DNA from: Gammaproteobacteria bacterium
GTDB taxonomy: Bacteria; Pseudomonadota; Gammaproteobacteria; Pseudomonadales; Alcanivoracaceae
NCBI GenBank assembly: GCA_018067045.1
Contig: JAGPVL010000035.1
Location: 186,001 to 250,000, forward strand
Length of the DNA: 64,000 nt
Direction: 5' to 3'
Each line of letters opens with the position of its first letter. Within the stretch, counting starts at the first letter, position 1. Shown here piece after piece: positions 37,094 to 48,939 of the stretch. A program made the position numbers and the translations under genes. The notes beneath the pieces were generated by a model. The model had not been told where the DNA came from and made no database searches. It saw nothing but the letters and a program-made list of their open reading frames with translations.

Positions 37094-38449
37094 TTAGCTC
37101 CCAGCAACATTCATCTCACTCAACAATAATGAGCCAACATGAACATTGCCACGGTCATCAATATCTGTGCCTGATCCCGCCAAATTTTTATACATATCGC
37201 CGAGATGACCAGCAATGGTGAACTCTTCAATCGGATATTGAATTTCGCCATTCTCCACCCAAAAACCCGCCGCACCACGAGAGTAATCTCCACTGACAAG
37301 ATTCACCCCTGGCCCCATCGCTTCTCTGACCAACACGCCAGTATGCATTTTGCGTAACAGCGCCGCTTGATCCTCGCCGCTATCACTGATGCTCAGGTTA
37401 CGTACACCACCGCCATTTGCCGTTGGCGCTATCGCCAAGCGGCGCGATGCGTACAAGCCCACGGCGTAACTTGCCAAGACACCCTTTTCGACAAAATTTT
37501 GTGCGCGCGTTGCCAAGCCGTCGTGATCAAATGGCGCGGAGCCATTGCCGCCTCGCAGCAACGGATTTTCAGACAGCGTCACCCATTCAGGAAAGAGCGT
37601 TTCGCCGAGCTTATCTTTCAAGAACGTCGCATTGCGATACAAGCTACCGCCACTAATCGCGCCCATAAAATGACCCAGCAAACCAGACGCCACCTCTGGG
37701 GCAAACAATACCGGGAATTTTCCGGTTTTCGGGCGCTGCGCACCAAGGCGCGACAGCGTACGCTCCGCAGCCTTGCGGCCTACACTCTCCGCATCACCCA
37801 ATTGATCAGCGCGGCGTCCGCTGTCGTACCAATAATCACGTTGCATAGCGCCATCTTGCTCCGCCACCAGCACACAGCTGCGGCTGTGTGAGCTGCTCGG
37901 GTAGCCTGCCGAGAAGCCGTTACTATTGGCATACCAGCGCAAGCTATCGCCACTGTTCACGCTCGCGCCTTCCGAATTAACGATGCGTGCATCAACACGC
38001 CCGGCCTGCTCACAGCGCAACGCATCGGCAATAGCCTCTTCCGGGCTGATTGCCCAAGGGTGATACAAATCCAAATCCGGCGCGTTGGCACACATTAGCT
38101 CCGCCGCCGCGATGCCTGCCGCCACATCTTCACCGGTATGTTCTGCAATAGCACAGGCCGCCTTGACCATTTCACGTATACTGTCGTCGGAATCGTCACC
38201 GCTACTGGCTGACCCCTTGCGTTGACCGAAGTACACTGTCAACGAAATGCCGCGATCACGGTGGAACTCCAGTGTTTCCACATCGCCCATGCGTACCGTG
38301 ACGGACAAACCCTGACTCAGGCTAACGCCCACCTCTGCCGCAGTGGCACCGTGGCGACGCGCTTCGGCTAAAACACGCTCTGCGCGTTCACGAAGCGTAT
38401 TCAGTGCCCCCGTATCGAGTGGGCGCTGTACAATAACCTGACCTGACAT
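37094..38449 (-). CDS. pmbA: Metalloprotease PmbA (TldE)
   Basis: 451 aa from ATG 38447-38449 (AAGGA upstream); a GTG 18 nt further up is less likely. Homologous to TldD but without its HExxxH, as expected for the TldE subunit. The TldD/TldE complex is a metalloprotease that degrades unfolded peptides and matures microcin B17 and CcdA in E. coli. It is divergent from darP, with tldD just beyond. Confidence 0.95.
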   Translation of the reverse strand: MSGQVIVQRPLDTGALNTLRERAERVLAEARRHGATAAEVGVSLSQGLSVTVRMGDVETLEFHRDRGISLTVYFGQRKGSASSGDDSDDSIREMVKAACAIAEHTGEDVAAGIAAAELMCANAPDLDLYHPWAISPEEAIADALRCEQAGRVDARIVNSEGASVNSGDSLRWYANSNGFSAGYPSSSHSRSCVLVAEQDGAMQRDYWYDSGRRADQLGDAESVGRKAAERTLSRLGAQRPKTGKFPVLFAPEVASGLLGHFMGAISGGSLYRNATFLKDKLGETLFPEWVTLSENPLLRGGNGSAPFDHDGLATRAQNFVEKGVLASYAVGLYASRRLAIAPTANGGGVRNLSISDSGEDQAALLRKMHTGVLVREAMGPGVNLVSGDYSRGAAGFWVENGEIQYPIEEFTIAGHLGDMYKNLAGSGTDIDDRGNVHVGSLLLSEMNVAGS

Positions 38450-38472
38450 AACGATCCTTGAGAACACGATTG

Positions 38473-39003
38473 ATGGAAGAGTATAACGACGACGAATACA
38501 TCAGCAAAACTGAACTCAAACGTGAGTCAGATCATATGCGGGCACTGGGCGAAAAATTAATGTCCATGAAAGCCCGCGACCTTAATCGTTTGCCGCTTAG
38601 CGAACGCCTGCGCCGCGCTATCGATGAATCGCAGCGTATCACAGCCCATGAAGCAAGACGGCGTCACGCCTCATATGTTGGCAAACTGATGCGCGAAGAC
38701 GATGGCGACCGCGTCGAGGCAGCGATCACCGAGCTAGACAACCCTTACCGCCATCGCTGGATCACTGAATGGCAAGACAAGCTCTACGCACTCGATAACA
38801 GCAAAGAAAGTAGCCAACTACTGCAAGATCTCTTACTACGCTATGAGCACGGCGACCGCCAGCATCTGCGTAATCTTGTCCGCAATGCACTTAATGCACG
38901 ATGCGCGCTAGACGCCGACAACAACGCCAAAGACAAAGCAAAGCGCGAACGTAAAAAACTGGCCGACTATATCAATACGCTCGAAAAACAGCAGAAACTA
39001 TAG
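38473..39003 (+). CDS. darP: Ribosome-associated protein DarP (YjgA)
   Basis: 176 aa from ATG 38473; a TTG at 38458 is also possible. Highly charged, helical DUF615 protein: ISKTELKRESDHMRALGEKL, LRRAIDESQRI and ARRRHASYVGKLMR are conserved segments. In E. coli, YjgA/DarP copurifies with 50S precursors and helps late assembly. Single gene on the plus strand between pmbA and tldD, the usual gammaproteobacterial arrangement. Confidence 0.93.
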   Translation: MEEYNDDEYISKTELKRESDHMRALGEKLMSMKARDLNRLPLSERLRRAIDESQRITAHEARRRHASYVGKLMREDDGDRVEAAITELDNPYRHRWITEWQDKLYALDNSKESSQLLQDLLLRYEHGDRQHLRNLVRNALNARCALDADNNAKDKAKRERKKLADYINTLEKQQKL

Positions 39004-39100
39004 TCGCTCAGTCATCCGCCAAAACGCTACGCGACGACCAAAAGCAGGCGAACGACTACGCAGTGCCGCCTGCGGTCGTCGCGGCTGAGTTCCTCGCAAC

Positions 39101-40552
39101 TTATGCAGTGCCGCCCACCGTCAATGCATCAACACGCAACGTAGGCTGGCCAACACCCACCGGCACGGACTGACCATCTTTACCGCACACACCGACACCG
39201 GAGTCTAGGGCCAGATCATTTCCCACCATTGAAATATTGCGCATCACCTCATCGCCGCCACCGATTAATGTCGCACCTTTAATTGGGCAAACAATTTTGC
39301 CCTTCTCCACCAAGTACGCTTCGCTGGTCGAAAAAACAAAACGCCCCGACGTAATATCAACAGAACCACCACCAAGGTTGACCGCATAAATGCCGCGATC
39401 AAGGGACGCAATAATATCCTCCGGTGAATCATTGCCGGGCAACATATAGGTGTTGGTCATACGCGGCATCGGTAAGTGCGCATAAGATTCACGCCGACCG
39501 TTACCCGTCGGCTCCACGCCCATCAAACGCGCGTTCATTTTGTCCTGCATAAAACCAACTAGCCTGCCGTTTTCAATCAGCGTGTTGCAACGAGTGGGCA
39601 CACCTTCATCATCAACATTGAGCGAACCGCGACGAAATGCCAGCGTACCGTCGTCAACCACTGTAACTTTCTCTGACGCCACCATCTGACCAAACTGACG
39701 GGCGTACATAGACGTGCCTTTGCGATTAAAATCACCTTCTAGCCCGTGCCCCACCGCTTCATGCAATAACACACCTGGCCAGCCAGGCCCGAGCACCACA
39801 GGCATGGTGCCCGCAGGCGCAGCTTGCGCATCAAGGTTGACCATACCCTGACGCACCGCATCACGCGCCCAACCTTGGGCGCGATTGTCTTCCAATAACC
39901 AATCGAAATTCACGCGACCACCGCCGCCCGCGCTACCACGCTCTTTACGGCCCCCGCGCTCAACAATTACCGAAATATTGACGCGAATTAATGGCCGCAC
40001 ATCCGTCGCTAGGGTGCCATCGGTTGCCACCACCATCACCACATCGTGGACTGCGTTAAGACTAACCGTCACTTCCTTCACGGCAGGGCTTACGCTACGT
40101 GTCAGCGCATCCAGTTCTTTCAGAAAGGTAATTTTCTTTTCCGCTGGCCAGCTATGCAGTGGATTCTCCACACCATACAAGGCTGGGGAATCGACCGACT
40201 TTAATATCGGCACCTGCTTATTCTGCCCTTGTCGCGCAATCGCCCTTGCCGCGCCCGTTGCCTGCTGCAAACTTGGCAAAGCAATATCGTCGGAGTAGGC
40301 AAAACCGGTTTTCTCGCCGCTAATGACACGAACGCCAACGCCACGATCCAAATTAAAGCTACCGTCACGGACAATACCGTCTTCTAAAACCCAGGACTCA
40401 TGCATGCTGTGTTGGAAATACAAATCGGCGTAATCCACCGACGAGGCTAACGTCGCGGAAAGAATAGAATGTAATGCATCGGTACTTAAAGAAGCTGGAG
40501 ACAAAAGCGTCTCTGCAGCAATATCAAAGTTATTCGTCAAAACGGATGTCAT
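39101..40552 (-). CDS. tldD: Metalloprotease TldD
   Basis: 483 aa. Zn-binding HEAVGH (264-269) within [18 protein letters not shown], the catalytic subunit motif. The C-terminal [12 protein letters not shown]-like block is also present. It pairs with PmbA. The start overlaps the nitrilase 3' end by 23 nt, so it ends the mreBCD-maf-yhdP-nitrilase-tldD run. Confidence 0.97.
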   Translation of the reverse strand: MTSVLTNNFDIAAETLLSPASLSTDALHSILSATLASSVDYADLYFQHSMHESWVLEDGIVRDGSFNLDRGVGVRVISGEKTGFAYSDDIALPSLQQATGAARAIARQGQNKQVPILKSVDSPALYGVENPLHSWPAEKKITFLKELDALTRSVSPAVKEVTVSLNAVHDVVMVVATDGTLATDVRPLIRVNISVIVERGGRKERGSAGGGGRVNFDWLLEDNRAQGWARDAVRQGMVNLDAQAAPAGTMPVVLGPGWPGVLLHEAVGHGLEGDFNRKGTSMYARQFGQMVASEKVTVVDDGTLAFRRGSLNVDDEGVPTRCNTLIENGRLVGFMQDKMNARLMGVEPTGNGRRESYAHLPMPRMTNTYMLPGNDSPEDIIASLDRGIYAVNLGGGSVDITSGRFVFSTSEAYLVEKGKIVCPIKGATLIGGGDEVMRNISMVGNDLALDSGVGVCGKDGQSVPVGVGQPTLRVDALTVGGTA

Positions 40553-41381
40553 TCGGTAACTCCACGGTCAGTCGCTGATGCTGATGCAACGGCAACTTAT
40601 TACGAATATTTTTTTGATGATTTAAATCAATTTCGGCAACGAGGACGCCGGGCGCAGCATTCAGCTCGGCAACAATACTTCCCCACGGATCAATCAATAT
40701 ACTGTGTCCATAGCTTTGCCGTTTGGCCGTGTGTTGGCCACACTGATTCGCCGCCAGAACATAACATCCCGTTTCCACGGCGCGTGCGCGCAACAACAAG
40801 TGCCAGTGCGCGGCGCCTGTCACTTCGGTAAATGCGCTGGGATAAACCAATAAATTCGCGCCCGCTTGCGCCAATGCGCCCGCCAGCAAAGCGAAACGTA
40901 GGTCATAACAAACTGCCAAACCTACCTTCACAGGCCCCGCTGCGCGCACCAGCAAACGATCTCCGGGCTCAAAAGAATCTGACTCGCAGTAACGACCTTG
41001 CGCGTCATCTACCGAAACATCAAACAGGTGCAACTTATCATAGCGGCCGAGCAACACTCCACCTGACGAATACATCAGACAGGCCGACCGTACCCGCCCG
41101 CGATTGACTAGCGTGCCATCTGCCCGCTGAGCCAGCGGTATTGTCCCACCGATTAGTGTTATTTCTAAAGTCTTAGCCCAGTGCTGCAGCCATGCTTGCA
41201 ACGCCAGACCTTGTTGCTCGGCGAGCTGACGATAGTCGCCGCCGTAACTAGCAAAATTCTCGGGCAGCAAAATCAACTCGGCGCCACCTTGTTTTGCCGC
41301 ATGCATCAGACGCTCTGCTTCACGCAAATTCGCGTTGAAGTCTACGGTCGAGGTCATCTGCACAGCAGCTACGCTTAGCAT
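40530..41381 (-). CDS. Carbon-nitrogen hydrolase (nitrilase superfamily)
   Basis: 283 aa from ATG 41379-41381 (AAGG upstream). Catalytic triad E41 (LPENFASYG), K116 ([10 protein letters not shown]) and C158 (AVCYDLRF). It resembles the Nit1/Nit2-type omega-amidase or deaminated-glutathione amidase group, a repair function, but the substrate is not provable here. The yhdP-nitrilase-tldD order is conserved in related bacteria. It starts 4 nt after yhdP. Confidence 0.88.
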   Translation of the reverse strand: MLSVAAVQMTSTVDFNANLREAERLMHAAKQGGAELILLPENFASYGGDYRQLAEQQGLALQAWLQHWAKTLEITLIGGTIPLAQRADGTLVNRGRVRSACLMYSSGGVLLGRYDKLHLFDVSVDDAQGRYCESDSFEPGDRLLVRAAGPVKVGLAVCYDLRFALLAGALAQAGANLLVYPSAFTEVTGAAHWHLLLRARAVETGCYVLAANQCGQHTAKRQSYGHSILIDPWGSIVAELNAAPGVLVAEIDLNHQKNIRNKLPLHQHQRLTVELPNDIRFDE

Positions 41382-41385
41382 CGCC

Positions 41386-44300
41386 TTACTTCTTTCTCTC
41401 AAACATACCCTGAACTTCTTCTACTTTTGGACTGTTCCAGTTACCGCTCACGTGGTACTGCAGGGTCGTCATTTTTTCAAGCTTACTGCCCCATAAACGC
41501 TCCACCACAAATATCCCCGCGCATGCCGTGGGCCCTGCGAAGCACCCCACATACAATCCAGAGGAAACGGGCAAGGTAACGTCCATATAGTGGTCCAGCA
41601 CTGACGTTTCCATATTCGCCAATCCCTTTAAACGAAACTCCGCCGAGGGCGAACGGATGACCAAATTTTTTGTCGTTAGTAATGGACCATCAAACTGAAA
41701 GTCGCCGCCAATGCTGTCGCAGGTTAATCCCTTTTTATACAGATCGGTAAAATCAAATCGTAAACGGCGACTTACCGTGCCGAGATTAAAGACCCCTAGC
41801 ACACGTAACGCAGAGGTTTTCGAATCCGTTTTAGGGAAGCGGCTTTCACCAATTTGCAACGACGCATTGCCCTTCAGCGCAAGGTAATCAATATCCATCG
41901 GCGTACCGGCCCAACTGACATCCATGACTGAGCGCAAGTCATCGCTCTCAAGGGATGGCGGTAAGTCCCACTGACGCAACATGGAAGCAACATCTTGTGT
42001 TTCGACGCTGCCGACAAAATGACTCTCACCACCGCTCGGGGTGAAATCCCAATCCAGATTTCCAGCAATGGCCGCGCCGCGAATAGCTGCAGAAATATCG
42101 CGAACAACAACGCCCGTCGCCACTGGATCTATCAGGAACTTCCAATGACCGAAGTCAGTATTATCAAGCACCATACTGTCGATCTTGACGCTCATTTTCG
42201 GCAAGTCTCGCGGATCAATATCGTAGGCACTAGTGTTTTCTTTGCCCGTCTCAGCAGATTGATCTGCATCGTCCTGCGCACTTGTTACATTTATCTGGTC
42301 AATATTAATCCGCATCGCTTTATCGCCGCGGGCGCTAAAGCCTTCTGGCATGTTCGCTTTCACCGTAAGCTTTTCGCTGGCAACCGAAAACTGCCAGCCA
42401 CCTTTATCGGGCGAAGCCCTTAAGTCAGCATCCTCGAACGAGGTGCCAAATAAATCCAATGTATTCGCATGCAAAGCAAGCCTGTCGAGCGGAAAAGCGG
42501 ACTCGCCGAGATCATCGCTCTTACCGCTAGAGAAAAAAGCGACCCATGGCTCAAGCGCAAACGCATCAACCTTACCATCAATGAGCACCCCCTTATTTTT
42601 CGGCAGACTCACATCAGAACGAACTCGGCGCGAATCAATATGCACCGCCCCTCGCTCTAAAGTGCCGCCAACAATACGCATATTACCGGCCACTAAACGG
42701 CCATCATTAAACTGTACGGTTTGCGTTGCCCCGCTTACTTGCAGCGCAAACGTCGCTTGCTGCTTAAGCCCGGCGCGCTTACCTAACGGCGGCGGCAGCG
42801 TTATCGTCGCATCGGTAATATCCGCCGTTACAGTCAACGCAAGGTCATCGGAAGGTGCTGGGACATCCATCTGCGCAACATAATTAACCGTGCCTTTTGC
42901 TGGCTCCATCCATGGTGCTTTTAACCAGCCCTGCAATATGTCGATAGGCATGTCGCCGCTAAATTTGATGCGTGATTTCTGCTCAACGCTGCTCACCTCG
43001 GCAACAAACGGTTGCTCCCACAAGCGCCCTGTCAACGCCGAGGCTTGTAGTCCATTCGCTAAAGAAAAAGAAATATCGCCAGCAACCTGATCCAGCGATA
43101 TCTGCCGCTCCGCGTTGCCGATTTTTGCATTCTCAATATAGCCATTGACCAACACGTTCATGTCGCCGCTATTGGCACGCAATGGAATATGCAAAAGCGC
43201 ATTGCCGCCCACAACTCCCTCGCTAGCGCCCCATGCCAACAACTCTGCCGGTAGCTTTTCCTTGAGAGGTGTACCCTGAAAGAGCTGTTGCAGATCAGCC
43301 GCGGGACCTTTAACACGAGAATGAATAATCAATCTCGGCGCTTCATCGCCTTCATATTCGGGTATGTCTGCGCTGGCACCGCTTAAACGAGAATTCATAA
43401 TCGTGCCGTTTATATTGCGACCGCGAATCTCCCGGCCATCAACAATGACATCTGCTGATAAATTTGTAATTGGCGGCCAGTCTGGCAAAAACTGCAACGT
43501 CATTTTATCCGCACTAATTTTAACTTGGAGCGTACGGTCTTGCTGTCGATCCGGATCAATCTTAACCGGCCCTTCGTGCAGAATAACGCCACGACTAATA
43601 TGGCCACCAACAAACGCACTATCGAGCCATTCCGCAACGGGCTCCGGCAGCTTTACCAATGGAATATACTGATCTGCAGCCCCCGCCTTGCCATCAACAA
43701 TCCCCGCCACCAACGACAGGTGCGGAAACTCCCCCGACCTCAATCGCAACGTGGCCGCGGCGCGACCGCGAGCATCTTGATTCATTGCAGTTAACCAGCC
43801 ACTCTCCACGACAATCACGTCACCATCATGGCGCCAACGCAGGGGACCATGCCCTTTAACCTTTATAGGCTGGCGATATAGCAGCGGTAAATCCAATGAA
43901 AAATCTGGACTATCCAGCACCAACACACCGCTATCCAGAGAACCACGGAACCACGCATTCACGCCGCGTATCCCCGGTATTTTTTCAAAAGCGCTATTAC
44001 CCAAGCCAATAACCCGTGCACTGATCTGCTCAACGCCGCGACGGTGACCGATAACTGACAACGATTCGATTTCGCCTTCCGGAGAAAGTTGGCGTATTTT
44101 TTCTGGCAGCGTCGCAAATTTCTCCGGCCATTTCAGGGGCAATGTCGTCACCCAGTCGCGCAACGATGTCAGCTCTATATCGCGCCCACTAAGGCGCCAC
44201 TGCAACGCATCGTCTTTTTCACCATTCCAACTCGCCGCTAATCGCGAAAGATTCAACTGTTGCTCATCGCTCTGCAGCGTCAACTCACCCAGCTGTATCG

Positions 44301-45321
44301 CATAACCATCTTCCTGCTGAGTAATATTCGCCAATAATCGTGCATTGCGAATATCTAACCGCTTAGTAAGGGAGCCACCGGATAAATTGATTTGATCAAG
44401 TTGCGCAGAAATTGCTGTTGACGTGAGTCGGCCATTTTTCAATGACGCCCATGCCTCAATATCTCCACGTAAGGAATCCACTTTTATTGGCTGACGCAAC
44501 GCCGCATTGAGCCACTCATCCGCTTCGGCGACGTGAATACGTGCATAGCCTTTGCCACTGACATCTTGCATCTGATAGGCATCCCCCTGTAGAGCGAGAC
44601 GCACATCAATAACAACAGGACGATCAACTGTATGAGCGCGCAGCGATAACAAGTGGTCTTTGCCAGACGACACAATCGCGGCGGATAGATCTGTCACGTT
44701 GACCGCTGGCATATCAGGAAAAGACAGCATGCCTTTTGCATCTTCAACGACTAAACGCTTTTGCCGATAAATCAGCGACAGTAATGTTTCTAATGGCGGC
44801 TTAGCGCCTTGCCGATCCGAACTGCCCAATCCTTCCAATCCGGTCAGACGAACACGGCCCTGCTTATCGACGGTGAGATCCAACTCAATACCGCTTATCA
44901 ATAATTGTCGGGCGCGAAGGTTACGCTGGAAGATTGACGAGAGCACATCCACTGAAAGTTCGACACGACCAATATGAAGCGGTGCGGCGGCCACACCCCC
45001 TGCATTGACTAAATCTGTACCGACAAATCGATTCGTCTCGACCAGTGCAGCAGGCAAGCGAACATCATGAAATACGAACACCGGCGTCGCACCATCCATG
45101 TAGCCGCTCATGTCACCAATTTCCAGCGGCGTCTTTATTCGCTCTTCAACAAGAGCCTCAAGGTCTTGACGAAACTCCGGTACACGTTGCATCAATTGAC
45201 GGCCAATGACGATCCACGCCGCCATCAACAACACGACAATCGATACCGCCACCAACAAACGCGTACGCACTTTGTGCGCAGAATGCTTCGGTGATTTTTG
45301 TCGTGCTGTTACACCCTTCAC
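41386..45321 (-). CDS. yhdP: YhdP family AsmA-like protein (intermembrane phospholipid transport)
   Basis: 1311 aa from GTG 45319-45321, one base after the maf stop, with AAGGA at the maf end. An ATG at 45354 inside maf would add 11 codons. One N-terminal TM helix (about 20-40) is followed by a huge repetitive periplasmic beta-groove region and the AsmA/DUF3971-type C terminus. In E. coli, YhdP with TamB and YdbH carries phospholipids to the outer membrane. Together with mlaC it marks a lipid-traffic theme. Confidence 0.92.
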   Translation of the reverse strand: MKGVTARQKSPKHSAHKVRTRLLVAVSIVVLLMAAWIVIGRQLMQRVPEFRQDLEALVEERIKTPLEIGDMSGYMDGATPVFVFHDVRLPAALVETNRFVGTDLVNAGGVAAAPLHIGRVELSVDVLSSIFQRNLRARQLLISGIELDLTVDKQGRVRLTGLEGLGSSDRQGAKPPLETLLSLIYRQKRLVVEDAKGMLSFPDMPAVNVTDLSAAIVSSGKDHLLSLRAHTVDRPVVIDVRLALQGDAYQMQDVSGKGYARIHVAEADEWLNAALRQPIKVDSLRGDIEAWASLKNGRLTSTAISAQLDQINLSGGSLTKRLDIRNARLLANITQQEDGYAIQLGELTLQSDEQQLNLSRLAASWNGEKDDALQWRLSGRDIELTSLRDWVTTLPLKWPEKFATLPEKIRQLSPEGEIESLSVIGHRRGVEQISARVIGLGNSAFEKIPGIRGVNAWFRGSLDSGVLVLDSPDFSLDLPLLYRQPIKVKGHGPLRWRHDGDVIVVESGWLTAMNQDARGRAAATLRLRSGEFPHLSLVAGIVDGKAGAADQYIPLVKLPEPVAEWLDSAFVGGHISRGVILHEGPVKIDPDRQQDRTLQVKISADKMTLQFLPDWPPITNLSADVIVDGREIRGRNINGTIMNSRLSGASADIPEYEGDEAPRLIIHSRVKGPAADLQQLFQGTPLKEKLPAELLAWGASEGVVGGNALLHIPLRANSGDMNVLVNGYIENAKIGNAERQISLDQVAGDISFSLANGLQASALTGRLWEQPFVAEVSSVEQKSRIKFSGDMPIDILQGWLKAPWMEPAKGTVNYVAQMDVPAPSDDLALTVTADITDATITLPPPLGKRAGLKQQATFALQVSGATQTVQFNDGRLVAGNMRIVGGTLERGAVHIDSRRVRSDVSLPKNKGVLIDGKVDAFALEPWVAFFSSGKSDDLGESAFPLDRLALHANTLDLFGTSFEDADLRASPDKGGWQFSVASEKLTVKANMPEGFSARGDKAMRINIDQINVTSAQDDADQSAETGKENTSAYDIDPRDLPKMSVKIDSMVLDNTDFGHWKFLIDPVATGVVVRDISAAIRGAAIAGNLDWDFTPSGGESHFVGSVETQDVASMLRQWDLPPSLESDDLRSVMDVSWAGTPMDIDYLALKGNASLQIGESRFPKTDSKTSALRVLGVFNLGTVSRRLRFDFTDLYKKGLTCDSIGGDFQFDGPLLTTKNLVIRSPSAEFRLKGLANMETSVLDHYMDVTLPVSSGLYVGCFAGPTACAGIFVVERLWGSKLEKMTTLQYHVSGNWNSPKVEEVQGMFERKK

Positions 45322-45322
45322 G

Positions 45323-45964
45323 TTATTGTTTTTCCTTACCCAAACCACTGACATGAGAATCAACAGCCTGCCACACAGGAATGCCGGCAACTGACAACAA
45401 GGCCATCGTCTCTGTTAAAGGCAGGCCCACTACACCACTGTAGCTGCCTTGTATGGACTCGACCAACACTGCACCGAATCCTTGGATGCCGTACGAGCCG
45501 GCCTTATCAAACGCCTCTCCGGTGGCAACGTACTGATCGATCAATGCCTCCGTTAAGTCTTGGAAACGCACGACAGTGTCACTCATTGCTATCGATGTTT
45601 GTTCTTCATAATAGATACTGACGGCCGATAACACCCGATGTTCCCGTCCAGATAAGCGCTGTAGCATGCTTTTCGCCTCTGTCGCGCCGCGCGGCTTACC
45701 TAAGATGGCGTCACCTAATACCACCGAGGTATCGGCGCCAAGCACCACGGCAGACGCCGTCAAAGAGGGATGCCGCCCCCTGAGACTGTCCCACCCAGTG
45801 CGGGCCTTGGCTAGCGCTAAGCGCCGTACGTAATCGGAAGGCGATTCATGCCTATAAACAGACTCGTCTACTCCCGGCGCATTTAAGAGTGTAAAGGGCA
45901 CACCAATCTGGCGCAGTAATTCGGCACGACGCGGGGAAGAAGACGCTAAGAAAAGCTGGCGCAT
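45323..45964 (-). CDS. maf: Maf-like nucleotide pyrophosphatase (dTTP/UTP type, YhdE)
   Basis: 213 aa from ATG 45962-45964, sharing one base with the mreD stop (TAATG). Conserved LASSSPRRAELL, PGVDES and GADTSVVLGD (catalytic Asp) and the YxxxGEAFDKAGSYGIQGFG block match the YhdE branch that hydrolyses dTTP, UTP and modified pyrimidines. Located after mreD as in most gammaproteobacteria; rng, which often follows, is absent. Confidence 0.94.
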   Translation of the reverse strand: MRQLFLASSSPRRAELLRQIGVPFTLLNAPGVDESVYRHESPSDYVRRLALAKARTGWDSLRGRHPSLTASAVVLGADTSVVLGDAILGKPRGATEAKSMLQRLSGREHRVLSAVSIYYEEQTSIAMSDTVVRFQDLTEALIDQYVATGEAFDKAGSYGIQGFGAVLVESIQGSYSGVVGLPLTETMALLSVAGIPVWQAVDSHVSGLGKEKQ

Positions 45965-46458
45965 TAGCGCACCAAAAACTGACGGCGCGTCCAGCGCAGC
46001 AACGAAAACGCAGGGCGCCAAAATACCGCACTGGTGAGCGCAGAGAGCAGCATCGCGAGTGGCGGCAAGTGTGCACGCCCTGCGATGCCTTGAATAAGAT
46101 AACTAGAAATTACCGCCACCCCAATTAACATAAAGACGACGGCGCTTTGCTGCGGCAAAGGAAACACCCGCATACGCTTATAAGAAGACTGCGCAATAAA
46201 TACTACCAACGTCATCGCTAACGCATGCTGACCCAGCACCGTGCCTAGCAAGACATCTTGAAATAACCCCACGGACGCCCCCCAAACGACACCAATACGG
46301 TGCGGCAAGGCAATCGTCCAATAGACCATTGCAACTGCCAGCCACTCTGGACGGAAATATTCAATTACATCCGGCAACGGCAACACTTCTAGCCAAGCCG
46401 CAACGAGCAACGTCACAATGATCACTGGAGTACCGGAGGCGGTCGTTGTACGGCTCAT
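45964..46458 (-). CDS. mreD: Rod shape-determining protein MreD
   Basis: 164 aa, about five membrane helices. Family features: VIEYFRPEWLAVAMVYWTIALPHRIGV and FQDVLLGTVLGQHAL. It is part of the Rod elongasome with MreB, MreC, RodA and PBP2. Overlaps mreC by 4 nt. Confidence 0.94.
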   Translation of the reverse strand: MSRTTTASGTPVIIVTLLVAAWLEVLPLPDVIEYFRPEWLAVAMVYWTIALPHRIGVVWGASVGLFQDVLLGTVLGQHALAMTLVVFIAQSSYKRMRVFPLPQQSAVVFMLIGVAVISSYLIQGIAGRAHLPPLAMLLSALTSAVFWRPAFSLLRWTRRQFLVR

Positions 46459-47354
46459 TGTATTCCGCCCTCTTCATTCGTGGCGGCCGTCGGCTCATCA
46501 GATGCCGACGCCCTGGCTTCCGCGCTCCTACGTGCCGCTGTAGGGGCGACCAGCAGCACATGGCTGGAACGATCAATATGCGCAGTTGGACGCGCATCAA
46601 CGCTTAAAAAGGCTTTGCCAGGCTCCTGCTGAACCGCCACAACAATCGCAACAGGATAACCTGCTGGATAACGCTTGCCGAGCCCCGTTGTCACCAGCAA
46701 ATCCCCTTCCGTAATATCTGCGGTATCGGGAACGTATAGCAAACGCAGTCGATCAGGGTGGCCCGTTCCTACTAGAATGGAGCGGGTACCGCTGCGATTT
46801 ACCTGCACGGACAAGGCGTGGGTTGCGTCTGTCACCAACAACACTCGCGACGCCAACGGCCCAACCTGAGTAATCTGACCGATCAAGCCGCTAGCATCGA
46901 GCACAGCCTGCCCATTAAAGACCGAATCTCCCGAGCCCTTATTAATCATCAGCTCCTGACGATTAGGATCCGGCTCCACGCCAATAATTTCGGCGACAAA
47001 AACACGTGCGTCCAAACGCGCAGAGGAATTCAGCAGTTCTCGCAAACGAACATTCTCCGCTTCGAGTACCGCAAGGCGTTGCGCTTTTTGCTGAAGGATT
47101 AATAGCTGCCGATCGAGGCGCTGATTGTCATCGCGGAGGTCCTCAGTCGTGCGCGCCTGAGCGCCGACCCAAGTTCCCATAGTGGAAGGTAAATGAGCAA
47201 CATAATGGACTGCGTCGGTGACATAGCCGGCACCGTAACGGATCCAGCCTACCCAGCTAGTCCGTAAATCGAGGAAAACGAGAGTAATACAGACAACCAG
47301 CACCACCAACAAACGGTACCCGGATCGATTGCTGTCGGAGAAAAGACTAGCGAT
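46455..47354 (-). CDS. mreC: Cell shape-determining protein MreC, probable ATC start
   Basis: 299 aa if translation begins at ATC 47352-47354, which follows a perfect GGAGG at 5-nt spacing and yields a normal MreC N terminus (ASLFSDSNRSGYRLL) before the TM helix (about 15-33). The nearest upstream in-frame codon is a stop (TGA) with no ATG, GTG or TTG between; the first downstream options are TTG/GTG codons (47307-47312) inside the TM segment. A coiled coil (about 70-105) and two beta-barrels follow. It scaffolds PBP2 in the elongasome. Confidence 0.9.
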   Translation of the reverse strand: MASLFSDSNRSGYRLLVVLVVCITLVFLDLRTSWVGWIRYGAGYVTDAVHYVAHLPSTMGTWVGAQARTTEDLRDDNQRLDRQLLILQQKAQRLAVLEAENVRLRELLNSSARLDARVFVAEIIGVEPDPNRQELMINKGSGDSVFNGQAVLDASGLIGQITQVGPLASRVLLVTDATHALSVQVNRSGTRSILVGTGHPDRLRLLYVPDTADITEGDLLVTTGLGKRYPAGYPVAIVVAVQQEPGKAFLSVDARPTAHIDRSSHVLLVAPTAARRSAEARASASDEPTAATNEEGGIQ

Positions 47355-47422
47355 GGTTGCCTCCGGACGTTGCCTGGTTCAGCGCCGCGCTCCCCAAGCG
47401 GGAAGCACTTACGAGCGAGTTA

Positions 47423-48651
<1,229 letters not shown>

Positions 48652-48939
48652 ATGGCGATCAATCAGGACACTATTCTACGCGTGGCCCACTTGGCTCGGC
48701 TGCAGGTTAGCGAACAGGATTGCGAGGAGACCACTTCTCGCCTGAACGATATCCTCAGTATGGTCGACCAGCTACAGCAGGCCGACGTCGGCGATATCGC
48801 ACCCATGGCGCATCCGCTTGATGTCCATCAGCCACTGCGCCAAGACATTATTACCGAAACCGACATTCGTGCCGAAGTGATGCCAATTGCTCCGGCGCAA
48901 GAAGACAACTGCTACCTTGTTCCCCGGGTGATTGAATGA
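48652..48939 (+). CDS. gatC: Asp-tRNA(Asn)/Glu-tRNA(Gln) amidotransferase subunit C
   Basis: 95 aa, normal size. Conserved [15 protein letters not shown] and [16 protein letters not shown]. GatC wraps around GatA and stabilises the complex. Overlaps gatA by 4 nt. Confidence 0.97.
   Translation: MAINQDTILRVAHLARLQVSEQDCEETTSRLNDILSMVDQLQQADVGDIAPMAHPLDVHQPLRQDIITETDIRAEVMPIAPAQEDNCYLVPRVIE

Noticed and set aside
37367-37891. 174-codon plus-strand frame inside pmbA
   Set aside because: Arg/Gln-rich antisense shadow with no SD or neighbour logic.
42350-42883. 177-codon plus-strand frame inside yhdP
   Set aside because: Antisense to a continuous coding frame; composition typical of a shadow.
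47395-47412. GCTTCCC/GGGGAGC stem between mreB and mreC as terminator
   Set aside because: Contains a wobble pair, is followed by no T-run and lies inside an operon.
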